Below the pieces are notes generated by a model that saw nothing but the letters and a program-made list of their open reading frames with translations, was not told the origin of the DNA and made no database searches. Positions 26,524-34,077 of a stretch of DNA of 64,000 nucleotides are shown one piece after another. Location: positions 5,793,501-5,857,500 of the forward strand of contig NZ_CP030059.1 of assembly GCF_015291745.1 (NCBI RefSeq), given 5' to 3'. The position numbers and the translations under genes were made by a program. Every line of letters begins with the position of its first letter. The first letter of the stretch is position 1. The stretch comes from Bradyrhizobium sp. CCBAU 53351. Lineage in GTDB: Bacteria > Pseudomonadota > Alphaproteobacteria > Rhizobiales > Xanthobacteraceae.

Positions 26524-26838
26524 CTATTCCACGGAGACTCGCACCACGCCGGCGCTCATCATGCCGAGTGCGCGGGCGGCGGGCACCGAGAGATCGACGA
26601 TACGGCCGCGGATGAACGGGCCGCGATCGTTGACACGGCATTGGATCGAGCGGCTGCCATAGGACACCCTGAGCACGCTGCCGAACGGGCGCGTGCGGTG
26701 GGCGCAGGTGAGTTCGCCGCCTTTACCGGCTTTTCCATAGCCGTAGTAAGAGGCAAGCCCGCTTTCGGCGCGGGCAACGGAAACGACTGAAAATGAAAAC
26801 ATGGCTAGGCAAAACAATAGCGTCGGCTGCGCTCGCAC
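26524..26838 (-). CDS. RlpA-like double-psi beta-barrel protein, secreted
   Basis: The protein has 104 residues from the GTG at 26838. The signal peptide ends VARAES. The mature part is a single RlpA domain: GLASYYGYGKAGKGGE, then RPFGSVLRVSYGSRSIQCRV, NDRGPFIRGRIVDLS and AARALGMMSAG. These match the conserved NDRGP and DLS-x-x-AA of RlpA. Unlike the second RlpA protein at 38,110-38,628, no lipobox is present. It probably acts on the peptidoglycan at the septum or in the periplasm. The start is uncertain; GGGAGCG precedes the GTG. Confidence 0.75.
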   Translation of the reverse strand: MRAQPTLLFCLAMFSFSVVSVARAESGLASYYGYGKAGKGGELTCAHRTRPFGSVLRVSYGSRSIQCRVNDRGPFIRGRIVDLSVPAARALGMMSAGVVRVSVE

Positions 26839-27053
26839 GGCACCGCTCCCGGTTGGCCCGCCCGGCACTGCAAACGACGATTTGTTCCCTGGAGTTCCAA
26901 ACCTGCGGCGCGCAACGTGCGGCCGTGCCATCACACATTGTTACTTCCGCGAAAGAGCAGTCCACGCCGGCCGGCTCCATCGCAACGCGATTGTGCGCGC
27001 AAACACGGAACGCGTTTGCGCGCGGATCATGCTCAAAGCCAGAGCCCGAGGGC

Positions 27054-27482
27054 TCACCAATAGCGGCGATAATAGTGACGGTGATAAACCCGGTACGGGC
27101 GGTAGCCGTAGCCATAGCCGTAATACGGACGATACGGCCGATAATATCGCGGATAGACCGGGGCGTAACCGTAGCCGCCGTAATAGGCCGGCGCATAACC
27201 ATAGCCGTAGCCCGGATAGCCATAGCCGCCGTAATAAGGACCGCCGTAATAGCCATAACCGCCGCTGGCGATGGCGCCGCCGATGATCGCGCCGGCGGCG
27301 AGACCGCCAAGGCCCCAGCCCCAGCCGCCGCCGCGCCAATGCACCTGCGTGACGTCATTGCTGGCTGCGGCCTTCATGGTCGCGACGTTGGTCGGCAGCG
27401 GGGCCGCCGCCGCCTGCTGAATTTCGCCGGCGACGACCGCGCCGGCCAGCGCACAGGCAATTGCCGTTCTCCAGATCCTCAT
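27054..27482 (-). CDS. secreted glycine/tyrosine-rich protein
   Basis: This 142-residue protein has a clear signal peptide (residues 1 to about 26, IACALAGAVVAGEIQQAAAA). A short segment with HWRGGGWGWGLG leads to a glycine-zipper-like stretch (AAGAIIGGAIASGG) and then an extreme Gly/Tyr/Pro-rich tail (GYGYYGGPYYGGYGYPGYG and more) ending in Arg/Tyr/His. Such tails occur in envelope proteins of rhizobia. No enzymatic motif is seen. A GGGAG lies six bases before the ATG. It is divergent from glgC. Confidence 0.7.
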   Translation of the reverse strand: MRIWRTAIACALAGAVVAGEIQQAAAAPLPTNVATMKAAASNDVTQVHWRGGGWGWGLGGLAAGAIIGGAIASGGYGYYGGPYYGGYGYPGYGYGYAPAYYGGYGYAPVYPRYYRPYRPYYGYGYGYRPYRVYHRHYYRRYW

Positions 27483-27774
27483 CGTCTTACTCCCTGTCTG
27501 ACTTTGCTTGGAAAAGGATCGCAACGCCATGATCGGGCATCCTTGCGCCAAGTCAAAGTCCGGATTCAAAACCCGGATTTGCGTGCGGCGCACAAGTCCC
27601 GCGCATGGCGCGCTGCTGGATAGCCAAGTCGAAAGCATTAAGCTTCCCGCGTTCGCAACCAACAACCTACTTCCCGATTTACTATGCGTACCGTTACTAT
27701 CGGTTCCAGTGGGCGCGGGACCGCGGGGCTTCTGGCGACAAAAAGCCTCGAATGCCAGAGTTTGGGAGGATGAC

Positions 27775-29037
27775 ATGAGTGCCGTCGGTAGTGAACCGCT
27801 CGCCCGTCAGGCGTTGGCGTTCGTCCTGGCGGGCGGACGCGGCAGCCGGCTCCTGGAGCTGACTGACCGGCGCGCCAAGCCGGCCGTCTATTTCGGCGGC
27901 AAGTCCCGGATCATCGATTTCGCGCTGTCGAACGCCGTCAATTCGGGCATCCGCCGGATCGCGGTCGCGACCCAGTACAAGGCGCACAGCCTGATCCGAC
28001 ACCTTCAGATGGGCTGGAACTTCTTCCGCCCCGAGCGCAACGAGAGCTTCGACATCCTCCCCGCCAGCCAGCGCGTCTCCGAGAACATGTGGTATGTCGG
28101 CACGGCAGATGCGGTCTACCAGAATATCGACATCATCGAATCCCACGCCTGCCGCTTCATCGTCGTGCTGGCTGGCGACCATATCTACAAGATGGATTAC
28201 GAGGTGATGCTGCGCCAGCATGTCGAGAGCGGTGCCGACGTCACGGTCGGCTGCCTCGAGATGCCGCGCGCGGAATCCAGTGGCTTCGGCATCATGCATA
28301 TCGACGAGAACGGCTGGATCCAGGAGTTCCTGGAGAAGCCGAAAGATCCACCGCCGATGCCCGGCAAGCCGGACGTCTCGCTCGCCAGCATGGGCATCTA
28401 CGTCTTCAACGCCAGATTCCTGTTCGACCAGCTCAGGCGCGATGCCGAGGATCCGAACTCCAACCACGATTTCGGCAAGGATATCATTCCCTATCTCGTC
28501 AAGAACGGCCGCGCGATCGCGCACCAGTTCTCGACCTCCTGCGTCCGCTCCAGCCGCAACAACACCGCCTACTGGCGCGACGTCGGCACCGTCGACGCCT
28601 ACTGGTCCGCCAACATCGATCTCACCGACGTGGTGCCGGAGCTCGATCTGTTCGACCGCGCCTGGCCGATCTGGTCCTATTCGGAAATCACGCCGCCGGC
28701 CAAATTCGTCCATGACGAGGAAAGCCGGCGCGGCCAGGCCGTGAGCTCGCTGGTCTCAGGCGGCTGCATCATCTCGGGCGCCTCGCTGCGGCGCTCGCTG
28801 CTGTTCACCGGCGTGCGCATCAACTCCTACGCCAATGTCGAAAACGCGGTGATCATGCCCTATGTGAATGTCGGCCGCGGAGCGCGGCTGAAGAACGTCG
28901 TGATCGACCGCGGCGTCGAGATTCCCGAAGGGCTCGTCGTCGGCGAAGACCCCGAATTCGACGCGAAGCGATTCCGCACCACCGAACAGGGCATCTCGCT
29001 GATCACCCAGCCGATGATCGACGGGCTCAATAAATGA
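27775..29037 (+). CDS. glgC: glucose-1-phosphate adenylyltransferase
   Basis: This 420-residue protein makes ADP-glucose, the committed step of glycogen synthesis. The N-terminal catalytic domain has [20 protein letters not shown] with the activator and nucleotide-binding elements. Then come [31 protein letters not shown] and [13 protein letters not shown], and the [15 protein letters not shown] glucose-binding block. A C-terminal left-handed beta-helix follows from about residue 300. GGGAGGATGAC before the ATG at 27775 sets the start. The stop overlaps the start of glgA, so the two are coupled. Confidence 0.97.
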   Translation: MSAVGSEPLARQALAFVLAGGRGSRLLELTDRRAKPAVYFGGKSRIIDFALSNAVNSGIRRIAVATQYKAHSLIRHLQMGWNFFRPERNESFDILPASQRVSENMWYVGTADAVYQNIDIIESHACRFIVVLAGDHIYKMDYEVMLRQHVESGADVTVGCLEMPRAESSGFGIMHIDENGWIQEFLEKPKDPPPMPGKPDVSLASMGIYVFNARFLFDQLRRDAEDPNSNHDFGKDIIPYLVKNGRAIAHQFSTSCVRSSRNNTAYWRDVGTVDAYWSANIDLTDVVPELDLFDRAWPIWSYSEITPPAKFVHDEESRRGQAVSSLVSGGCIISGASLRRSLLFTGVRINSYANVENAVIMPYVNVGRGARLKNVVIDRGVEIPEGLVVGEDPEFDAKRFRTTEQGISLITQPMIDGLNK

Positions 29038-30488
29038 CGCCTGTTCGCGTCCTCGCGGTCGCTTCTGAAGTCTATCCCATCGTCAAGACCGGCGGCCTCG
29101 CGGATGTCGCCGGCGCGCTGCCGATCGCGCTGAAGGCGCACGGCGTCGAGATGCGCACCTTGATGCCGGGCTATCCCGACGTGATGCGGCTGGTTTCCGG
29201 CGCGGCGGAGCTCCGGACCTGGCCCGATTATTTCGGCGGTCCCGGGCGGCTGCTTGCCGGCTCCCACGAGGGGCTCGATTTGTTCGTGCTCGACGTGCCG
29301 CATCTCTATGCGCGGCCCGGCAATCCCTACGTCACCTCCGAGGGCGTCGACTGGCCGGACAACGGCGTGCGCTTTGCGGCGCTGTCCCGTGTCGCCGCCG
29401 ATATCGGTCACGGCCTCGTTCCGACGTTCGTTCCCGATGTCGTGCACGCCCATGACTGGCAGGCCGGGCTCGCACCCGCCTATCTGCATTATGACCATCG
29501 GCCGCGGCCCGCGACCGTGATGACCATCCACAACATGGCCTATCAGGGCAAGTTCGCGCCGGAGCTGATCGGGGCGATCGGCCTGCCCTGGGGCTCGTTC
29601 AACGTCAACGAGCTCGAATATTTCGGCGGCATCAGCTTCCTGAAAGCCGGCCTGCAATTCGCCGACCGCATCACCACGGTATCTCCGACCTATGCGCGGG
29701 AGATCCAGAGCGACGAAGGCGGCATGGGGTTCGGCGGCCTGTTGCGCGCACGCGCAAGCGTGCTCAGCGGCATCCTCAACGGCATCGACATCTCCGTGTG
29801 GAATCCGCAGGACGATCCGCACATCGCCTACCGCTACGGCGCGGAGGACCTCACGTTCCGGGCCGCGAACAAGGCGGTGCTGCAGCAGCAGTTCAACCTC
29901 GATTCCTCGGATGAGGCGCCGCTGCTCGGCGTCATCAGCCGGCTGTCGTGGCAGAAGGGTCTCGATCTCCTGCTCGAGGCGATTCCGACCATTTTGCGCG
30001 AAGGCATGCAGCTGGCGCTGCTCGGCAGCGGCGACCGTGATCTCCAGGACCGCTATCAGGCAGCCGCCCGCGCCAATCCCGGCCGGATCGGCGTCGTGAT
30101 CGGCTATGACGAGATCTTGGCGCACCTGCTCCAGGCCGGATCGGACGCGCTGATCGTGCCTTCGCGCTTCGAGCCCTGCGGCCTGACCCAGCTCTGCGCG
30201 CTGCGCTATGGCGCCGTCCCGATCGTCTCACGCGTCGGCGGGCTCGAGGACACCATCCTCGATATCGGCGAGGCCGACGCCTCCGGCCGCGATGCCACCG
30301 GTTTCAAGTTCGCACCCGTGACGGCGGAGGCCCTCGCCGGCAGCTTGCGCAAGGCCAACACCGCCTTCCACGACAAGCCGATCTGGCGCCGGCTGCAGCG
30401 AAACGGCCTTGCGACCGACGTCTCCTGGCGTGGCCGCGCTGGCGAATATGCCGCGCTGTATCGTGATCTCATGACTTCCCGCGCCTGA
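29034..30488 (+). CDS. glgA: glycogen synthase (ADP-glucose)
   Basis: This 484-residue GT5 glycosyltransferase transfers glucose from ADP-glucose to glycogen. It has [20 protein letters not shown] (the KTGGL ADP-glucose motif near residue 18), [20 protein letters not shown], and the C-terminal [14 protein letters not shown] and [17 protein letters not shown]. In the last of these the Glu is catalytic. The stop-start overlap with glgC (ATGA at 29034) indicates translational coupling. No glgB, glgP or glgX is in the window. Confidence 0.97.
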   Translation: MTPVRVLAVASEVYPIVKTGGLADVAGALPIALKAHGVEMRTLMPGYPDVMRLVSGAAELRTWPDYFGGPGRLLAGSHEGLDLFVLDVPHLYARPGNPYVTSEGVDWPDNGVRFAALSRVAADIGHGLVPTFVPDVVHAHDWQAGLAPAYLHYDHRPRPATVMTIHNMAYQGKFAPELIGAIGLPWGSFNVNELEYFGGISFLKAGLQFADRITTVSPTYAREIQSDEGGMGFGGLLRARASVLSGILNGIDISVWNPQDDPHIAYRYGAEDLTFRAANKAVLQQQFNLDSSDEAPLLGVISRLSWQKGLDLLLEAIPTILREGMQLALLGSGDRDLQDRYQAAARANPGRIGVVIGYDEILAHLLQAGSDALIVPSRFEPCGLTQLCALRYGAVPIVSRVGGLEDTILDIGEADASGRDATGFKFAPVTAEALAGSLRKANTAFHDKPIWRRLQRNGLATDVSWRGRAGEYAALYRDLMTSRA

Positions 30489-30525
30489 AGCATGACCGTC
30501 CTCGAATCCATGTTATAGAGCCGGC

Positions 30526-30786
30526 ATGGACCCCTTCGTCATCAAGCTGATCGGCTTTGCCGCCGCTACCTGCACCACCGTGGCCTACGCGCCGCAAGCC
30601 ATCAAGGTGTGGAAGACCCGCTCCACCGGAGACATCTCGCTCGGCATGTTCCTGGTCATGGTGCTGGGCCTGGTGCTCTGGCTGATCTACGGCCTGCTCT
30701 CCGGCGACGCCCCGCTCGTCGCCGCCAACGCCATCACCATCGTGCTCGCCGGATGCATTCTGGTGATGAAGCTGCGATACGGGTGA
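30526..30786 (+). CDS. SemiSWEET sugar transporter
   Basis: This 86-residue protein has three transmembrane helices, as in the SemiSWEET family, which function as dimers. Helix 1 carries the PQ-loop motif VAYAPQAIKVWKTRST. GDISLGMFLVMVLGLVLWLI and the third helix ANAITIVLAGCILVMK follow. It moves sugars or sugar-like metabolites by facilitated diffusion across the inner membrane. It begins 37 bases after glgA on the same strand, so it may be co-transcribed with the glycogen genes, although the link to glycogen is inference. Confidence 0.85.
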   Translation: MDPFVIKLIGFAAATCTTVAYAPQAIKVWKTRSTGDISLGMFLVMVLGLVLWLIYGLLSGDAPLVAANAITIVLAGCILVMKLRYG

Positions 30787-30787
30787 A

Positions 30788-30941
30788 TGTCCCTCTCCCC
30801 TTGTGTGCGAGGGTGGCTCGCCGCGTAGCGGCGAGACGGGTGAGGGGTCTCTCTCCGCACATGAACCTCTCGCATTTGAGTTCGCTGAAGCAACCCCTCA
30901 TCCGGCGCTTCGCGCCACCTTCTCCCACAAGGGGAGAAGGA
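30788..30941. repeat. long intergenic repeat, copy 2 (CTTCTCCC palindrome family)
   Basis: It is about 155 bases and similar to copy 1 at 25,119-25,279: CCCTCTCCCCTTGTGTGCGAG, GGCTCGCCGCGTAGCGGCGA, GGTCTCTCTCCGCACATGAA, CCCCTCATCCGGCGCTTCGC and TTCTCCCACAAGGGGAGAAG. The middle (ATTTGAGTTCGCTGAAGC) differs most. Confidence 0.8.
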
Positions 30942-30949
30942 GGAATCAA

Positions 30950-31744
30950 TCATCCAAACACATAGGACGCCATCGCGACGCTCGCGACTTCGTCGACGAA
31001 GACGCGCCGGCCGACGTCGCGGCCGGCGGCGCCAGCGGCCACCATCAGCGGCAGCAGATGGTCTTCGCGCGGATGCGCCAGGCGCGCGCTGGGTGCATTC
31101 TCCCAATCCACCAGCATCGCGTTGCGGCGGGCCGGATCCGGATTGCTGATCGCCTCGTTCAGATAGGCCTCGAAATCGTAGGAGACGGGCTTGGACTCCG
31201 GCCGGTTGAAGCCGCGCATGTTGTGATAGGTCAGCCCGCTGCCGATGATCAGGATGCCTTCGTCGCGCAGCGATGCGATCGCCTCGCCGACCTTGACGTG
31301 CTCGGCCGGATCGTAAGCCGACTTCAGCGAAAGCAGCACGATCGGCATGTCGGCATCGGGATACATCAGCCCGAGCGGCACGAAGGTGCCGTGATCGAAA
31401 CCCTGATTGGGATCTTCGCGGCAATCGAGACCCGCGTGCGTCAGCAGCGCCTTCACTTGCGCGGCAAGCTCCGGCCTGCCCGGCGCCGGATATTTGATGT
31501 GGTAGGTATGCTCGGGGAAACCGTAATAATCGTACACCATCGGCGGATGCGCCGAGGTCGATACGGTGAAGGCGTCGGCCTCCCAATGGCCGGTGATGAC
31601 GAGCACGGCCTTTGGCCGCGCGGGAAGCAGTTGCGGCAGCCGGCCGAACTCCTGGGCGGTCTTGGCATATTGCACCCGCCTGTCCTCCATGAACGGCCAG
31701 GGGCCGCCACCATGCGACAGAAACAGGGTCGGAATTCGCGTCAT
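30950..31744 (-). CDS. DODA-type extradiol ring-cleaving dioxygenase (LigB/YgiD family)
   Basis: This 264-residue protein begins with TLFLSHGGGPWPF, whose His is a typical iron or zinc ligand. It continues with VLVITGHWEADAF, PMVYDYYGFPEHTY, the second His in GFDHGTFVPLGLMYPDADM, GSGLTYHNMRGF, and REDHLLPLMVAAG near the C-terminus. These are the blocks of the 4,5-DOPA dioxygenase family (class III extradiol). It would open a catechol ring with O2 using Fe(II). The natural substrate is unknown. No other aromatic degradation gene lies beside it. Confidence 0.88.
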   Translation of the reverse strand: MTRIPTLFLSHGGGPWPFMEDRRVQYAKTAQEFGRLPQLLPARPKAVLVITGHWEADAFTVSTSAHPPMVYDYYGFPEHTYHIKYPAPGRPELAAQVKALLTHAGLDCREDPNQGFDHGTFVPLGLMYPDADMPIVLLSLKSAYDPAEHVKVGEAIASLRDEGILIIGSGLTYHNMRGFNRPESKPVSYDFEAYLNEAISNPDPARRNAMLVDWENAPSARLAHPREDHLLPLMVAAGAAGRDVGRRVFVDEVASVAMASYVFG

Positions 31745-31898
31745 GGGGCTCGTCTCAATGGCAACAGGCGCGTGCCAGTGCCCGCGCGACCGGCGGCGAG
31801 CATAGGCAAACCGGCATGGTTAGCAAGCCGTTAACGATTTGCCGCCCAAAATCCTGATGTGGCCGAAGCAGTCGGCCTGAAGACAAGTGAGACGTGAG

Positions 31899-32078
31899 AT
31901 GAAGAAGTTTGCGCTGGGGGACGTCGTCAACAGTGACAAGGGCCGCCGCGGCATCGTGCGCGCCGCCTTCAAGTCGCGGGACGGCCAGCAGTTCTACGCC
32001 GTCGAGAAGGACGGCGCGATGGACTATCTCGAGGAAGACCGGCTCACGCCGGCTCCCCGCGTCGAGCTCGCGGCTTAA
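31899..32078 (+). CDS. small beta-rich hypothetical protein
   Basis: This 59-residue protein (KKFALGDVVNSDKGRRGIVR, AAFKSRDGQQFYAVEKDGAM, DYLEEDRLTP) has the alternating pattern of a small SH3-like beta-barrel. ALGDVV then GIVRAAF then FYAVE then DYLEEDRL correspond to the strands. Similar short proteins are frequent in Bradyrhizobium. The function is unknown. The ATG at 31899 is chosen over one 12 bases upstream. Confidence 0.6.
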   Translation: MKKFALGDVVNSDKGRRGIVRAAFKSRDGQQFYAVEKDGAMDYLEEDRLTPAPRVELAA

Positions 32079-32099
32079 AGCCCACTCCATTCTATGGCG

Positions 32100-33560
32100 C
32101 TAGCGCGCGAGCCGGTCGAGACGCTCCGCGAATGGATCGTCGCCGCTCGCGATGCGATCGTTCGTGATCAGCAGCAGGCGATCGCGGCCCGCCGCAGCGT
32201 CCCAATGCGGCAGATCGAGGCCGTTGGGATCGCCGCTCCTGGCGAAGTTGATCCAATAGGATCGCATGCGCCTCGCAACCTCGCGATCACCGCGCGAGAA
32301 GATGCCCGCCCCGGGTACGCCTTCCGCACCGAAGATGAATTGCAGCTCCCGCCCGTGCCCGCCCTCGGGACTGGCGCGCCGGGCTTCCGGCACATAGGCG
32401 AAGCGATAGCGAAAGGTTGCCGTGCCGCTTGCGGCATGCAGGCGGGTCAGCAGTCTTGCCGGCTCGGAAAAGACCTTGTCGGTATAGAACCTTGCCGCAA
32501 GGTCTGAGGACCTGACGATCTCGGGATAGAGCTTGCGCAGCTCATCGCTCGGGATACCTGACGCTGCAACCTCCTCCTTGGTATCGAACTCGCTGTCGAA
32601 GCCGGTCTCGTCGTCGTTGGAGCCGATGATCAGGGGAATGCGGCTTTGATGTCCGGCCGCAAAGCCGGCTGCAATGTCCTCGGTCACCAGGCTTCCATCC
32701 CTCATCGGCGCGAAGCTGCGCCGCGACGTCTCCAAGAGACGATTTTGAGAGGCCAGCAGGCGACGCGGCTCTGCGGCGCGCACATCCGCCTGCGGTCCCA
32801 GCGCCGCCACGAACTGCCGGCCGATCGCCTCCGCATCCTGCACCGAGCGCAGCCGCGCGCGCGCGGGGAGTGATTGCAGGATGGCTTTCTGGAACAGACC
32901 ACGCGCTTGCGCGGACAGCATCAGAAGCGCGATCGACGTCGCGCCTGCGTCGCTGCCGAACAAGGTGACGTTATTAGGATCGCCGCCGAAGGCCGCGATG
33001 TTGTCGCGAACCCAATGCAGCACCGCGATCTGGTCCATCAGGCCATAGTTGCCGGAGCCGCCTTCCGACAGCGCGGGATCTGCCAACCAGCCGAGTGCGC
33101 CGAGGCGATAATTGGCGGTCACGACGATGAGGCCGGCCTGCGCCAGCCTCGCCCCATCGAACAGATGCTCATTGGCCGTGCCGCCGACAAAGCCGCCGCC
33201 ATGAATGAACATCATCACCGGCAGCGGACCGTCGACCCCGAAGGGACGGAACACGTTCAGCGTGAGACAATCCTCGCTCGCATCACGCAGCGCCGGTTGA
33301 AGGCACGGCGCGCCATAAGCGTAGGCGGTGTGCATCTCCGAGCTTTCGGGTGTCGGCTGCGGCGGACGCCAGCGCAGCGCGCCGACCGGCGGGGCCGCAT
33401 AGGACAGTCCTTTGAACGATGCCACTTCGCCTTCGACGGCGCCGAGCATCTGTCCTTCACGCGTCAGTGCGAACGGAAACTGTCCGACCGGCTGAGCCAC
33501 GGCCGAGCCGGCGAGCAAAAGAAATGCGGAAGCCGCAATGAGCGCAAGCAGGGATCGCAT
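32100..33560 (-). CDS. type B carboxylesterase-like protein with altered nucleophile motif
   Basis: This 486-residue protein has an N-terminal signal peptide (ends AVAQP), so it is periplasmic or secreted. The fold markers of type B carboxylesterases are there: FKGLSYAAPPVGALRWRPP, SEDCLTLNVFRP, the oxyanion loop FIHGGGFVGG and VTANYRLGALGW. NYGLMDQIAVLHWVRDNIAA precedes the nucleophile elbow. The elbow normally reads FGESAG; here it is FGSDAGA, with Asp204 where the catalytic Ser should be. The likely acid (SNDDETGFDS) and the His in GGHGRELQF are still present. It may be inactive as an esterase or use Asp as the nucleophile. Confidence 0.85.
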   Translation of the reverse strand: MRSLLALIAASAFLLLAGSAVAQPVGQFPFALTREGQMLGAVEGEVASFKGLSYAAPPVGALRWRPPQPTPESSEMHTAYAYGAPCLQPALRDASEDCLTLNVFRPFGVDGPLPVMMFIHGGGFVGGTANEHLFDGARLAQAGLIVVTANYRLGALGWLADPALSEGGSGNYGLMDQIAVLHWVRDNIAAFGGDPNNVTLFGSDAGATSIALLMLSAQARGLFQKAILQSLPARARLRSVQDAEAIGRQFVAALGPQADVRAAEPRRLLASQNRLLETSRRSFAPMRDGSLVTEDIAAGFAAGHQSRIPLIIGSNDDETGFDSEFDTKEEVAASGIPSDELRKLYPEIVRSSDLAARFYTDKVFSEPARLLTRLHAASGTATFRYRFAYVPEARRASPEGGHGRELQFIFGAEGVPGAGIFSRGDREVARRMRSYWINFARSGDPNGLDLPHWDAAAGRDRLLLITNDRIASGDDPFAERLDRLAR

Positions 33561-33636
33561 CTCGGGATCTCGATGCGCGGACAGGTTCCCGTGAGGTTAT
33601 GTCCGCGGCGCGCCAGGAGGCAAGCCTCGCGGCGGC

Positions 33637-33849
33637 TCACTGATCGCGTTTTGCGAGAATCTCCGCCAGCGCGTGCCGCGCGACGATGCCGAGCTCACCG
33701 AGCGTGGCGTGGCCGGCCTGCGCGGCCTCGATCAGGCGCTCGGCGATGAACCTGCGACTGTCGTGATCGCCGCCATGCGGCAATTGCCGGCATGTCTCCT
33801 CCAGGACGACGTCCATGTTCGCTTTGGTCCGCTCACTCAACTCTGGCAT
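33637..33849 (-). CDS. small hypothetical protein
   Basis: This 70-residue helical protein (MDVVLEETCRQLPHGGDHDS, RRFIAERLIEAAQAGHATLG, ELGIVARHALAEIL) is of a type common in Bradyrhizobium. No function is known. It starts at 33849 and stands alone. Residue pattern and codon use support it as a real gene. Confidence 0.55.
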   Translation of the reverse strand: MPELSERTKANMDVVLEETCRQLPHGGDHDSRRFIAERLIEAAQAGHATLGELGIVARHALAEILAKRDQ

Positions 33850-34077
33850 GACGCTCGGTCGCTACGCGTGGCTTGTAACCGCAAGCATACACAGGCGGAT
33901 CGGGCATGATTATCCGGGTAATCACGGCCATTGTGCATCGCGATGCGTGTAGCGCCGCGACATTCACGTGGCCACGATGCCGCCGCAAACGACCACCGAA
34001 GATTGCACTTGCTCTGATGACAAGCTGAACCTGCAGCGATAGCCTGCCGGCAAAACGAAACATACGGGAGGAATGCG

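Noticed and set aside
27483..27774. extended N-terminus of glgC from 27,508
   Set aside because: The upstream codons do not resemble any GlgC, while GGGAGG sits at the right distance before the ATG at 27,775.
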